From Lentzea jiangxiensis (lineage in GTDB: Bacteria; Actinomycetota; Actinomycetes; Mycobacteriales; Pseudonocardiaceae), in contig NZ_FNIX01000001.1 in the NCBI RefSeq assembly GCF_900104175.1, positions 1,315,975 to 1,379,974 of the forward strand: a DNA stretch of 64,000 nt, in the 5' to 3' direction. Shown here piece by piece: positions 8,183 through 16,782 of this stretch (the first letter of the stretch is position 1; each line of letters begins with the position of its first letter). A model generated the notes under the pieces. The model did no database searches. It was not told the DNA's origin and was given only the letters and a program-made list of their open reading frames with translations. The translations under genes and the position numbers were made by a program.

Positions 8183-9403
8183 ATGGGCCAGTTCAAGCCC
8201 ACACCGCACGATCCCGACGCACGCGGCCACTTCGGCCCGTGGGGTGGCCGGTTCGTCCCGGAGGCCCTGATCGCGGCGGTGGACGAGCTGGCCGCCGAGT
8301 ACGACAAGGCCCGCCTGGACCCGGAGTTCGTGGGCGAGTTCCAGCGGCTGCTGAAGGACTTCGCGGGCCGCCCGTCCCTGCTGACCGAGGCCCCGAAGTT
8401 CGCGGAGCGCGCCGGCACGCGGGTCTTCCTCAAGCGCGAGGACCTCAACCACACGGGCTCGCACAAGATCAACAACGTGCTCGGCCAGGCGTTGCTGACC
8501 AAGCGCATGGGCAAGAAGCGCGTGATCGCCGAGACCGGCGCCGGCCAGCACGGCGTGGCGACGGCGACGGCGTGCGCGCTCCTCGGGCTCGACTGCGTCG
8601 TCTACATGGGCGAGCTCGACACCGAGCGGCAGGCGCTCAACGTCGCCCGCATGCGCCTGCTGGGCGCCGAGGTCATCCCGGTGAAGTCCGGCTCGCGCAC
8701 GCTGAAGGACGCGATCAACGAGGCGTTGCGCGACTGGGTCACCAACGTCGACGAGACGCACTACCTGCTCGGCACGGCCGCGGGCCCGCACCCGTTCCCG
8801 CTGCTGGTGCGCGACTTCCACCGCGTCATCGGCATCGAGGCGCGCGAGCAGATCCTCGAGAAGGCAGGCCGGCTGCCCGACGCCGTCGTCGCCTGCGTCG
8901 GTGGCGGCTCGAACGCCATCGGCATCTTCCACGGCTTCATCGACGACGCCGACGTGCGCCTGGTCGGTGTCGAGCCCGGTGGCTCCGGCCTCGACAGCGG
9001 CAGCCACGGTGCCACGCTGACGGCCGGCACGCCCGGCTCGCTGCACGGCGCGATGTCGTACGTCATGCAGGACGAGGACGGCCAGATCACCGAGGCGCAC
9101 TCGATCTCCGCCGGTCTCGACTACCCCGGTGTCGGCCCGGAGCACTCGCACCTCAAGGACATCGGCCGCGCCGAGTACTTCCCCGTCACCGACGCCGAGG
9201 CGATGGAGGCGTTCGCGCTGCTCTCCCGCACCGAGGGCATCATCCCGGCGATCGAGTCCTCGCACGCGCTCGCGGGCGCGCTGAAGCTCGGGCCGTCGCT
9301 CGGGCCGGACGGGCTGCTGGTCGTGAACCTCTCCGGGCGTGGTGACAAGGACATGGACACGGCCGTGAAGTACTTCGGCCTCGCTGACGGGGGACAGGCC
9401 TGA
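8183..9403 (+). CDS. trpB: Tryptophan synthase beta subunit
   Basis: TrpB joins indole and serine to make tryptophan, using pyridoxal phosphate. The 406 residues have the cofactor Lys at K95 in [10 protein letters not shown], the phosphate loop [10 protein letters not shown], and the monovalent-cation and channel region [12 protein letters not shown] strong ribosome site (AGAGGAG) precedes the ATG. The stop shares bases with the trpA start (TGATG), which fits the fixed stoichiometry of the alpha2beta2 complex. Confidence 0.98.
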   Translation: MGQFKPTPHDPDARGHFGPWGGRFVPEALIAAVDELAAEYDKARLDPEFVGEFQRLLKDFAGRPSLLTEAPKFAERAGTRVFLKREDLNHTGSHKINNVLGQALLTKRMGKKRVIAETGAGQHGVATATACALLGLDCVVYMGELDTERQALNVARMRLLGAEVIPVKSGSRTLKDAINEALRDWVTNVDETHYLLGTAAGPHPFPLLVRDFHRVIGIEAREQILEKAGRLPDAVVACVGGGSNAIGIFHGFIDDADVRLVGVEPGGSGLDSGSHGATLTAGTPGSLHGAMSYVMQDEDGQITEAHSISAGLDYPGVGPEHSHLKDIGRAEYFPVTDAEAMEAFALLSRTEGIIPAIESSHALAGALKLGPSLGPDGLLVVNLSGRGDKDMDTAVKYFGLADGGQA

Positions 9404-10191
9404 TGTCGTTGTCCGACGTGTTCTCCACCGCGCGCGCCGAGTCGCGTGCCGCGTTGATCGGCTACCTGCCCGCGGGCTACCCAACGGTCGACGGGTCCAA
9501 GGACCACCTCCGTTCGATGATCGAGTCCGGTTGTGACCTGGTCGAGGTCGGCCTGCCGTTCTCCGACCCGGTGATGGACGGCCCGACGATCCAGGCCGCC
9601 GCCGAGCAGGCCCTGTCCGCGGGCTTCCGCGTGCGCGACCTGTTCGACGTGGTGTCCGCCGTCTCCGATGCCGGCGGGCGTGCGGTCGTGATGACGTACT
9701 GGAACCCCGTGCTGCGCTACGGCGTGGACGCGTTCGCGCGCGACCTGGCCGCCGCCGGTGGCCTCGGCATCATCACGCCCGACCTCGTCCCGGACGAGGC
9801 CGACGACTGGATGGCCGCCTCCGAGGCGCACGGCCTCGACCGGATCTTCCTGGTGGCGCCGTCGTCGACCGAGGAGCGCGTCGCGATGACGGCCCGCGCC
9901 TCATCCGGCTTCCTGTACGCCACCGCGGTCATGGGCGTCACCGGTGCTCGTGACGTCGTGTCGTCCGCTGCTCCCGAGCTCGTCGGCCGCGTCCGGGAGC
10001 ACACGTCGCTGCCCGTCGGCGTCGGGCTGGGCGTGCGGTCCGGTGCGCAGGCGGCGGAGATCGCCGGGTTCGCGGACGGGGTGATCGTGGGGTCGGCGTT
10101 CGTGTCGGCCGTGGCCGAGGGCGAGACGGCTGTGCGTGCGCTGGCCGCTGATCTGGCCAAGGGCGTGCGGTCGGCGGCTGCGACCGTCTGA
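9403..10191 (+). CDS. trpA: Tryptophan synthase alpha subunit
   Basis: TrpA splits indole-3-glycerol phosphate into indole and glyceraldehyde 3-phosphate and passes indole through a tunnel to TrpB. Catalytic residues are E48 in LVEVGLPFSDP and D59 in VMDGPTIQ. The phosphate loops VGVGLGVRS and GVIVGSAFV are visible near the C-terminus, and the length of 262 residues is normal. Translation restarts on the trpB stop. A strong terminator follows, so this is the end of the tryptophan transcript. Confidence 0.97.
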   Translation: MSLSDVFSTARAESRAALIGYLPAGYPTVDGSKDHLRSMIESGCDLVEVGLPFSDPVMDGPTIQAAAEQALSAGFRVRDLFDVVSAVSDAGGRAVVMTYWNPVLRYGVDAFARDLAAAGGLGIITPDLVPDEADDWMAASEAHGLDRIFLVAPSSTEERVAMTARASSGFLYATAVMGVTGARDVVSSAAPELVGRVREHTSLPVGVGLGVRSGAQAAEIAGFADGVIVGSAFVSAVAEGETAVRALAADLAKGVRSAAATV

Positions 10192-10206
10192 ACCTCCTGT
10201 CTTCGC

Positions 10207-10240
10207 GAAGCCGCTCGGTTCTCCGGAACCGGGCGGCTTC
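10207..10240 (+). terminator. Terminator after trpA
   Basis: GAAGCCGCTCGGTTC pairs with GAACCGGGCGGCTTC over 15 positions (one G-U) around a TCCG tetraloop, beginning 15 bases after the trpA stop. The stem is very stable; only a short pyrimidine stretch follows. The remaining sequence up to the Uma2 gene shows no gene. Confidence 0.85.
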
Positions 10241-10466
10241 GTCCTGTGCGGCGCGGATGTCGGACCTGCCTCCTTCCGGAGTCCTGATGTTCCGCCATGA
10301 GCATGACACGAATTCGAACACCTGATCGAGTGAATCTGCGGCCGGTGGGGGCAAAACCCCAGTTGAGCGTCGGTCCTACCTGCGAACCTGTCCTCATGCA
10401 CGAGCCAGCCGCCCGCCCGGCGTGCCACACTGGTGGCGCGCAGGTGGTCAACGGAGGTGATGCCCA

Positions 10467-11036
10467 GTGGCGGCGCCAGCCGAAGCCAAGATCGATTTCC
10501 TGCTGCCCAACCACGAAGGGCCCTGGACGATCGAGGACGTCCTCGCTCTGCCGGAGGACAACAGCCAGCGGATCGAACTCGTCGACGGGATGCTCTACGT
10601 GAGCCCGCTGGGGACGGCCGCACATCAGAGACTGGTGTTCGAGGCGTCGTACACGCTGCGCGGAGCCTGTCCTCAGGACTACGAGGCGACGATCGAGTTG
10701 AACGTCGAGTTCGACGACCGCCGTCTGTTCATCCCCGACTTCACCGTGCTGAAGAGGAAGGGGGCGAAGGGCCTGACCGTTCCGGCGGAGGACGTGCTCC
10801 TCATCGGCGAGGTGATCTCCAAGAGCACCAAGCTGAAGGACCTGGTGGTCAAGCGTCAGGTGTACGCGGAAGCACGCGTGCCCTACTACCTGATCATCGA
10901 TCCGGCGAAGGGCGTGCCGGAAGCGGTGTTGCTCGAACTGGACGAAGAAGGCGAGTACGCCGAGATCGCCCGGAGCGAGAACGGCGTCCTGACCATCGAA
11001 CGACCGTTCCCGGTCACCCTCGAACTGCCTTCCTAG
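10467..11036 (+). CDS. Uma2-family (DUF820) endonuclease-fold protein
   Basis: The 189 residues show the PD-(D/E)XK-like layout of Uma2 proteins: RIELVDGMLYVSP near the N-terminus, IPDFTVL with the catalytic Asp, LIGEVISKST with the catalytic Glu, then KRQVYAEARVPYYLIID. These proteins are abundant in cyanobacteria and actinobacteria, often as solitary genes. A nuclease role is assumed from fold, and the biological target is unknown. GTG start. It lies in the trpA-lgt interval, tail to tail with the monooxygenase gene, the two stops sharing CTAG. Confidence 0.85.
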   Translation: MAAPAEAKIDFLLPNHEGPWTIEDVLALPEDNSQRIELVDGMLYVSPLGTAAHQRLVFEASYTLRGACPQDYEATIELNVEFDDRRLFIPDFTVLKRKGAKGLTVPAEDVLLIGEVISKSTKLKDLVVKRQVYAEARVPYYLIIDPAKGVPEAVLLELDEEGEYAEIARSENGVLTIERPFPVTLELPS

Positions 11037-12187
11037 CCGTAGAGCCACTCCAGCCGTTCGTGCAGGTCGGCCGTGGTCCACGAGGCGAACAGCGCGTTCC
11101 GGGCCTCCGCCGCCTCGCCAGCCGGGTGGTAGACCTCCCGGCCCATCCGCCGCGACACGTGGTGGACGCGCGCGGTCCGCTCCGAGCGGAGCGCCACGTA
11201 CCGCGCACAAGAGCCGGCCACGTCCCGTGAGTCGAACACCTCGGAGAGGCACACGGCGTCCTCCAACGCCTGGCAAGCCCCCTGCGCCGCGTACTGCAGC
11301 ACGGGGTGGGCGGCGTCGCCGAGCAGTACGACCCGCGAGTCCTGCCACGTCGTCACTGGCTCCCGATCGCACAACACCCACGCCCGCCACTCGCGCGCCA
11401 ACGCCATGACGCGAGCAGCGTCGTCGCACAACGGCGCGAAGTGCCGCAGCACCTCGGTGTGCTCGGTCGGCTTGGCGGTGACGGGCTCCGTGGCGCCGTT
11501 GTCCGTCGTGGCCACGAGGTTCACGTACCGCCCGCCGGCGATCACGTACCAGACCACGTGGTACCGAGGCCCGGCCCAGAGGGTGACGACGTTCTCCTTC
11601 AGCGACCGCGGCACGTTCTGCGCCGGGATGACCGCGCGGAAGGCGGTGTGCCCGGAAACCCGCGGCTCCCCATCGCCCACGAGCTGCCGCCGCACCGCGG
11701 ACCGCAACCCGTCGGCCCCGACGAGCGCTTCGCCGCGCACGAGCTCACCGGACCGCAGCTTCGCCGCGACCCCGTCACCGTCACCGTCCTGCGCGTAGGC
11801 CTCGACAGCGCTGTCCACCCTCAGCTCAACGCGCTCGTGGTTCCGGCAGGCCTCGATCAGCGGCGCGAGCACATCGTTGCGGTGCACGACGGCGTACGTC
11901 CCGAAACGCCTTCGGAACTCCTCGTCGACGGCCAGCCCGGCGATCTGCCGCCCGGACACACCGCAGCGCAGCCGCAGTCCGTCGACGTGCACAGCCCGGG
12001 CTCGCACCTCGGCGCCGACGCCGAGAGCGTCGAGCGCACGGAACCCGTTCGGGCCGACCTGGATGCCTGCGCCGATCTCCTCGAACGCGGGCGCGGCCTC
12101 CAGCACCGTCACGCGGTGTCCGGCTCGCGCGAGACCGAGAGCCGTTGCCAGACCGCCGATGCCGCCGCCGACCACCAGGACCGTCAT
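11033..12187 (-). CDS. FAD-dependent aromatic monooxygenase (salicylate/3-hydroxybenzoate hydroxylase type)
   Basis: This 384-residue group A flavoprotein monooxygenase has the dinucleotide fold VLVVGGGIGGLATALGLARA at its N-terminus. EEIGAGIQVGPNGFRAL follows, then a DG motif (VGADGLRSAVR) and the flavin-ribityl motif VLLGDAAHPVLQYAAQGACQ. The pattern matches enzymes that hydroxylate salicylate, 3-hydroxybenzoate or 6-hydroxynicotinate with NAD(P)H. The ATG was chosen because GAAAGG lies at the right distance and the FAD motif begins there. Upstream extension gives Arg/Pro-rich noise. No ring-cleavage gene is nearby, so the substrate is open. Confidence 0.88.
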   Translation of the reverse strand: MTVLVVGGGIGGLATALGLARAGHRVTVLEAAPAFEEIGAGIQVGPNGFRALDALGVGAEVRARAVHVDGLRLRCGVSGRQIAGLAVDEEFRRRFGTYAVVHRNDVLAPLIEACRNHERVELRVDSAVEAYAQDGDGDGVAAKLRSGELVRGEALVGADGLRSAVRRQLVGDGEPRVSGHTAFRAVIPAQNVPRSLKENVVTLWAGPRYHVVWYVIAGGRYVNLVATTDNGATEPVTAKPTEHTEVLRHFAPLCDDAARVMALAREWRAWVLCDREPVTTWQDSRVVLLGDAAHPVLQYAAQGACQALEDAVCLSEVFDSRDVAGSCARYVALRSERTARVHHVSRRMGREVYHPAGEAAEARNALFASWTTADLHERLEWLYG

Positions 12188-12707
12188 GTCCGACCTTTCG
12201 CGAGCCCGCCAGAGACCGCGTCCGAGTATTGCGGCCCCGCGAGCACGCGGTCGCGGAGGTGGCCGGGCCGAGGCTGGGCGCCGGGGTGTCCACGGGTGTG
12301 CGGGAGGTTGGGCTGGGCCGTCGCGTGCATCCGCGAAGCCGGCCAGCAAGGCGCGGCCCAACTCGGCTCGGGCCTCGCCTGGTTCGCTGCGCCTGGCCGG
12401 GCTCGACGCGCCCGGCTCGATCCGGCAAGGCAGTGCGACGCGGCCCTCCCCGCCCGCCTCGGCAAGCCAGCCGCACACGATCAGCCCCACGCGTCACTCG
12501 ACCGAACGGGCACGGCCCACGCGTCCGACGAGCGGATGAGCAAGCCCTCCGCACTTCGCACAGCCAAGTCCAACGGGCCTATGCGCAGCTACCACACACA
12601 CGCGTCTGGCCGGGTACCCCAAATTCGATTCCAGTGTTCGGCACCGACAGGTTCGGCTCGGTAACGATCGCGCGTCCGAACGAGAGGCACACAGGGCCAC
12701 CGGTACG
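12188..12707. other. 520-base interval without a recognisable gene
   Basis: Between the monooxygenase start and lgt I find no reading frame with protein-like composition, no strong hairpin and no RNA gene. It must hold the divergent promoters of both neighbours. A TTCGATTCC string resembles a tRNA T-loop, but no cloverleaf can be built around it. Confidence 0.5.
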
Positions 12708-13715
12708 GTGGGCGTCGTGTTGAACGGGTTGAACGCCGCCGTCCTGGCCACGATCCCGAGTCCAGACCGTGGTGTTTGGTACCTCGGACCGCTCCCCATC
12801 AGGGCGTACGCGCTGTGCATCATCGCCGGCATCATCGTCGCGATCTGGTGGGGTGAGCGCCGGTGGGTCGAGCGGGGTGGCATCAAGGGCGAAGTCACGG
12901 ACATCGCCGTGTGGGCGGTGCCGTTCGGGCTCGTCGGTGGGCGGCTCTACCACGTCATCACGGACAACCAGAAGTACTTCGGGCCGGGCAAGGACCCGCT
13001 CGCGGCTCTGGAGATCTGGAACGGCGGCCTCGGGATCTGGGGTGCCATCGCTCTTGGTGCGGTGGGTGCGTGGATCGGGTGCCGGCGCAAGGGCATTCCA
13101 TTGCCCGCCATGGCGGACGCGCTCGCGCCCGGCATCGTGGTGGCGCAGGCGATCGGGCGGCTCGGCAACTACTTCAACCAGGAGCTCTACGGCGGCGACA
13201 CGACGTTGCCGTGGGGGCTCGAGATCTACCGCCGCGTCACGCCCGAGGGGCGTGAGGACGCGCTGGCGGGCGTGGCGATCGACCACACGCCGATCCAGGT
13301 CGTGCACCCGACGTTCCTCTACGAGCTGCTGTGGAACCTCGGTGTCGCGCTGCTGATCGTGTGGGCGGACCGGAAGCTCCGGCTCGGGCACGGGCGGGTG
13401 TTCGCGCTCTACGTCGCGGGCTACACGGCCGGCCGGTTCTGGATCGAGCTGATGCGCACGGACGAGGCGACGCTGATCTTCGGGCAGCGGGTGAACGTCT
13501 TCGTGTCGGCGCTGGTGTTCTTCGGGGCCATCGCGTACTTCGTCATCGCCCGGTCGCGGGGTGGGCGCGAGGACGTCGCGGCGGTGCGAACCGCCCACCC
13601 CACCGACGGCGAGCCCGTCGAACCCGGCGAGAGCACGTCGCGAGAAGCCGAGGCGGTCGAGGAAGACGCCGAGAAGGACAAGAAGAACTCCCCGGAGTCC
13701 GTCAAACCGGAGTGA
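12708..13715 (+). CDS. lgt: Prolipoprotein diacylglyceryl transferase
   Basis: Lgt moves a diacylglyceryl group from phosphatidylglycerol to the lipobox Cys of prolipoproteins in the cytoplasmic membrane. The protein has about seven membrane helices and the Lgt signature GRLGNYFNQELYG, plus PLPIRAYALC and HPTFLYELLWN. The last 55 residues form an acidic/basic hydrophilic tail (rich in Glu, Lys, Ser), as is common in actinobacteria. Start GTG at 12708; a GTG at 12717 is equally possible. Many lipoproteins in this window depend on it. It classically follows trpA in actinobacteria, but here two unrelated genes intervene. Confidence 0.95.
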   Translation: MGVVLNGLNAAVLATIPSPDRGVWYLGPLPIRAYALCIIAGIIVAIWWGERRWVERGGIKGEVTDIAVWAVPFGLVGGRLYHVITDNQKYFGPGKDPLAALEIWNGGLGIWGAIALGAVGAWIGCRRKGIPLPAMADALAPGIVVAQAIGRLGNYFNQELYGGDTTLPWGLEIYRRVTPEGREDALAGVAIDHTPIQVVHPTFLYELLWNLGVALLIVWADRKLRLGHGRVFALYVAGYTAGRFWIELMRTDEATLIFGQRVNVFVSALVFFGAIAYFVIARSRGGREDVAAVRTAHPTDGEPVEPGESTSREAEAVEEDAEKDKKNSPESVKPE

Positions 13716-13718
13716 TCT

Positions 13719-14381
13719 GTGCGCGTGCTCGTCGTCGAGGATGACGACCGGGTGGCCAGGGGCCTGCTGACCGCGTTGCGGCACGCGGGCTACGAGGTTC
13801 ATCGGGTGGCCACGGCCGCTGACGCGCTGCGTGCGGCGCCGGCGGACGTGGTCCTGCTCGACCTCGGCCTGCCCGACGGCGACGGCCTGGACGTGTTGCG
13901 CGAGCTGCGGCACCGGCCCGGGACGGCCGTCATCACGGTCACCGCGCGCGGCGAGGAACGTGAACGCGTGCTCGGGCTGCGGGCCGGCGCGGACGACTAC
14001 GTGGTGAAGCCGTTCGGCACGTCCGAGCTGCTGGCCCGGATCGAGGCGGTGCTCCGCCGCACGCGCACCCACCGGGCCGGGCCCGACAGCGAGGGACCGA
14101 TCCAGGTCGGCCCGTTGCGGATCATCACCTCGACGCGCGGCGCGACGCTCGCCGGCGAGGCTCTCGTGCTCACGCGCAAGGAGTTCGACCTGCTCGCCCT
14201 GCTCGCCGCCCGCAAGGGCGAGGTGGTGAGCCGCGACTTCATCGTGGACCAGGTGTGGCAGGCGCACTGGGAGGCGCCGTCGCGGACGCTGGACACGCAC
14301 ATCGCGGCGCTGCGCGGGAAGCTCGGCGACCAGGTCAAGATCGAGACGGTCCGCGGGGTGGGGTACCGGCTCGCCACGTGA
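13719..14381 (+). CDS. OmpR-family response regulator
   Basis: This 220-residue protein has a receiver domain (1-115) with the acidic pocket EDD at 7-9, phosphoacceptor D48 in LLDLGLPDGDG, the Thr/Lys switch residues (ITVTARG; YVVKPF), and a C-terminal winged helix. The wing and recognition helix read VSRDFIVDQVWQ and SRTLDTHIAALRGKLG, ending VRGVGYRLAT. It starts three bases after lgt but is followed by its kinase, so the functional unit is the two-component pair. Probable targets are the adjacent binding-protein and dctA genes (inference). Confidence 0.93.
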   Translation: MRVLVVEDDDRVARGLLTALRHAGYEVHRVATAADALRAAPADVVLLDLGLPDGDGLDVLRELRHRPGTAVITVTARGEERERVLGLRAGADDYVVKPFGTSELLARIEAVLRRTRTHRAGPDSEGPIQVGPLRIITSTRGATLAGEALVLTRKEFDLLALLAARKGEVVSRDFIVDQVWQAHWEAPSRTLDTHIAALRGKLGDQVKIETVRGVGYRLAT

Positions 14382-14429
14382 CGAGTCTCCAAGAGACATC
14401 CACAGGCCGGTGCGGAACAATCTCAACCG

Positions 14430-15803
14430 ATGCTCCGCCGACTGCTCGTCATCACCGTCCCGCTGCTCGTCGCCCTGGTCGCGGCGCTCGGCATCCCCTT
14501 GGCGTCCGCGGTGGTGCAGCGGGAGACGCAGACGACCTACCTCGACCGCCTCGGTGACGCGAGCAGGTTCGCCTCCCTCGCCGAGAGCGCGCTCCAGTCG
14601 GACCGGCTGGAGGCGCTGAGCCAGGAGATCCAGCGCTACGACGCCCTCTACGACATCCCCGTCGCGATGGTCAGCGCCGACCAGCGGATCGTGCTGGCGT
14701 CACGGCAGGGCTTCAACCCGAGCAGCGACCCCGGGGTCACCGTTCTGCTGAACACCGCGCTGAACGGCGGCGTGCGGCCCGAACCGGAGTACACGGGCTG
14801 GCCGTGGCGCACGGGGCCGATGGTCGTCGTCGAACCGGTCGGGCGCGACAGCGAGGTGGTGGCCGCGGTCGTCACCGTCTCGCAGACGAGCGGCCTGCGC
14901 GCCGAGGTGCTGCGGCAGTGGGGGCTCATGGCGCTCGCGGGTCTCGCTCCGATGCTGGCCGTGGTCGCCGCGGCCTGGCCGATGTCGCGGTGGGTGCTGC
15001 GGCCGGTCAGCAAGCTCGACGAGGCCACGGCGGCCGTCGCGCAGGGCAACCTCGACGTGCGGGCGGACGAGGTCGGCGGGCCCCCGGAGCTGCGCAGGCT
15101 CGCGAAGAGCTTCAACACGATGGTCGACGTGGTCGGCAGGGCGCTGAACAGGCAGAAGGCGTTCGTCGCCGACGCCTCGCACCAGCTGCGCAACCCGCTG
15201 GCCAGCCTGCGGCTCGCCGTGGACAACCTGGAGCCGCACGTCCAGGGGGAGGACGCGAGAGAGGCCCACCAGATCGCCGTCGAGGAGGCCGAGGAGATGG
15301 GCCGCGTGCTGGACACGCTGCTCGCCGCGACCCGGCTCGACAGCGCGCGGCAGACCGAACCCGTCGAGATCGACCAGCTCATCACGACCCACCGGGCCGC
15401 CTGGCAGGCGCTCGCGAGCAAGAGCGGGGTGGAGCTGAAGATCGACATGCCGGCGGGCCTCACCATGCAGGAACCACCGGGCGGGCTCGGCAGCGTCCTG
15501 GACGAGCTCGTCAGCAACGCCGTCCGCCTCTCCAACGCCACCGAGGTCGTGGTCACCGGCAAGCCCGGTGAGCTGCACGTCGTCGACAACGGCGACGGCC
15601 TGGACGACGAGGAGCGCGAGCTCGCGCTGCAACGGTTCTGGCGCGCGACCAAGCACCAGAACATCGCCGGTACGGGGCTCGGGCTCGCGATCTGCGCCGA
15701 GCTGATCGAGTCGGCGGGGGGCACGCTCACGCTGCACGACGCCGGTCCGGGCCTGGACGTGAAGGTCGCCCTCAGCGCTTCACGGAACGGAACCAGCGCA
15801 TAG
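14430..15803 (+). CDS. Membrane sensor histidine kinase
   Basis: The 457 residues contain a first membrane helix (about 5-28), an extracytoplasmic loop of about 135 residues, a second helix (165-185), a HAMP linker (RPVSKLDEATAAVAQGNLDV), a dimerisation helix with phosphoacceptor H251 (DASHQLRNPLASLR), and a HATPase domain. The ATPase boxes are DELVSNAVRLS, VVDNGDGL and GTGLGLAICAEL. HQLRNPL instead of the usual HELRTPL is a mild variant seen in the TctE group. The 3' end overlaps the convergent TAXI gene by 32 bases. It probably senses an organic acid, directly or through the binding lipoprotein. Confidence 0.92.
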   Translation: MLRRLLVITVPLLVALVAALGIPLASAVVQRETQTTYLDRLGDASRFASLAESALQSDRLEALSQEIQRYDALYDIPVAMVSADQRIVLASRQGFNPSSDPGVTVLLNTALNGGVRPEPEYTGWPWRTGPMVVVEPVGRDSEVVAAVVTVSQTSGLRAEVLRQWGLMALAGLAPMLAVVAAAWPMSRWVLRPVSKLDEATAAVAQGNLDVRADEVGGPPELRRLAKSFNTMVDVVGRALNRQKAFVADASHQLRNPLASLRLAVDNLEPHVQGEDAREAHQIAVEEAEEMGRVLDTLLAATRLDSARQTEPVEIDQLITTHRAAWQALASKSGVELKIDMPAGLTMQEPPGGLGSVLDELVSNAVRLSNATEVVVTGKPGELHVVDNGDGLDDEERELALQRFWRATKHQNIAGTGLGLAICAELIESAGGTLTLHDAGPGLDVKVALSASRNGTSA

Positions 15804-16671
15804 CGCCCTCGTGCAGCGGCACGAGCCCGGTCGCGATGCCGGTGCGGACGTTGATGCGCGACGCCTCCGGGTGGCCCTCCACGATCCGCGCCGTCTCGGT
15901 GAACACCGTGCGCGTCACGACCTCGACGACGTCCGCGCTCAGCGACTCCCGCGCCAGCAGCAGGTTCGGCACCGCGAACGTCTGGTTCGCCTGCACGCCC
16001 TCGTAGGTGGTGCTCGGGATCGTCGCCGGGATGTACGGGCCCTTGTGCTCGTCGGCGAGCTGGACGGCCTCGGCCGGGATGTTCACCAGCCGTACGTTCC
16101 CGACCAGGTTCGAGATCGCGGGCGTCGGGATCCCGGTCAGCGCGAGCAACGCGTCCAGCGACCCGTTCGCGACCCTGCGCGAGGCCTCCGCGTGCGCCAT
16201 GCGTTCGTCCATTGCGGACACCTTGAAGAAGTCCAGCATCCGCTCGGCGGTGAACTCCGTGCCGGAACCGGTGGGGCCCAACGAGATCCGCTTGCCCGCG
16301 AGGTCGGCGAAGGTGTGGATCGGCGATGCCAGCGGCACCGCTATCTGCATGAAGCTGTCGTAGAGCCTGCCCACCGCACGCACGCTCTGCGGGTCGTCGA
16401 TCGGGTCCAAAGAGGACAGCGCGAGCTGGGCCTCGCCGGAGCGCAGCAGCTGCAGGTTCTCCACCGACGCGGCGGTGGGGATCGCGGTGACCTTCGTGCC
16501 GGGCAGCTGCTCGGCCAGCGCGGCCGCCAGTGCTCCGCCCACCTCGCGGAAGACGGCGCCCTCGGGACCGGTCGCGAGCACCAGCTCGGCGGGGGCGTCG
16601 ACCCTGCGCGGGGTGCACCCGGCGAGAGCCAGCCCGGCCCCCAGCAGAAGTGTGCGACGGCTGAACGACAC
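15772..16671 (-). CDS. TAXI-family TRAP-type solute-binding lipoprotein
   Basis: A 299-residue lipoprotein with a twin-arginine-like start (MSFSRRTLLLGAGL) and a lipobox LALAGC. The mature part reads as a TAXI binding protein: LATGPEGAVFREVGGALA, a TAASVENLQLLRSGEAQLAL block and RISLGPTGSGTEFTAERML. TAXI proteins normally serve TRAP transporters for glutamate or dicarboxylates, but no TRAP membrane subunit is present. Placed between a two-component system and a DctA carrier, it may act as a ligand-sensing accessory for the kinase. GTG start. Confidence 0.85.
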   Translation of the reverse strand: MSFSRRTLLLGAGLALAGCTPRRVDAPAELVLATGPEGAVFREVGGALAAALAEQLPGTKVTAIPTAASVENLQLLRSGEAQLALSSLDPIDDPQSVRAVGRLYDSFMQIAVPLASPIHTFADLAGKRISLGPTGSGTEFTAERMLDFFKVSAMDERMAHAEASRRVANGSLDALLALTGIPTPAISNLVGNVRLVNIPAEAVQLADEHKGPYIPATIPSTTYEGVQANQTFAVPNLLLARESLSADVVEVVTRTVFTETARIVEGHPEASRINVRTGIATGLVPLHEGAMRWFRSVKR

Positions 16672-16782
16672 CGATGAAGCCTAGCTGTTACGTCAGGGCT
16701 GTCTGAAGTTTCCGGACGTCCGCTTGTCGGGCCTGGTGGCGCGGCTCACTCTCTCTCCCAACACGTAGTTCAAGGAGGAACA

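Noticed and set aside
12188..12490. N-terminal extension of the flavin monooxygenase
   Set aside because: The extra 101 residues are Arg/Pro-rich, while the inner ATG has a good ribosome site and starts directly at the FAD-binding motif.
12600..12660. A TTCGATTCC string resembling a tRNA T-loop upstream of lgt
   Set aside because: No acceptor, D or anticodon stem can be paired around it on either strand.
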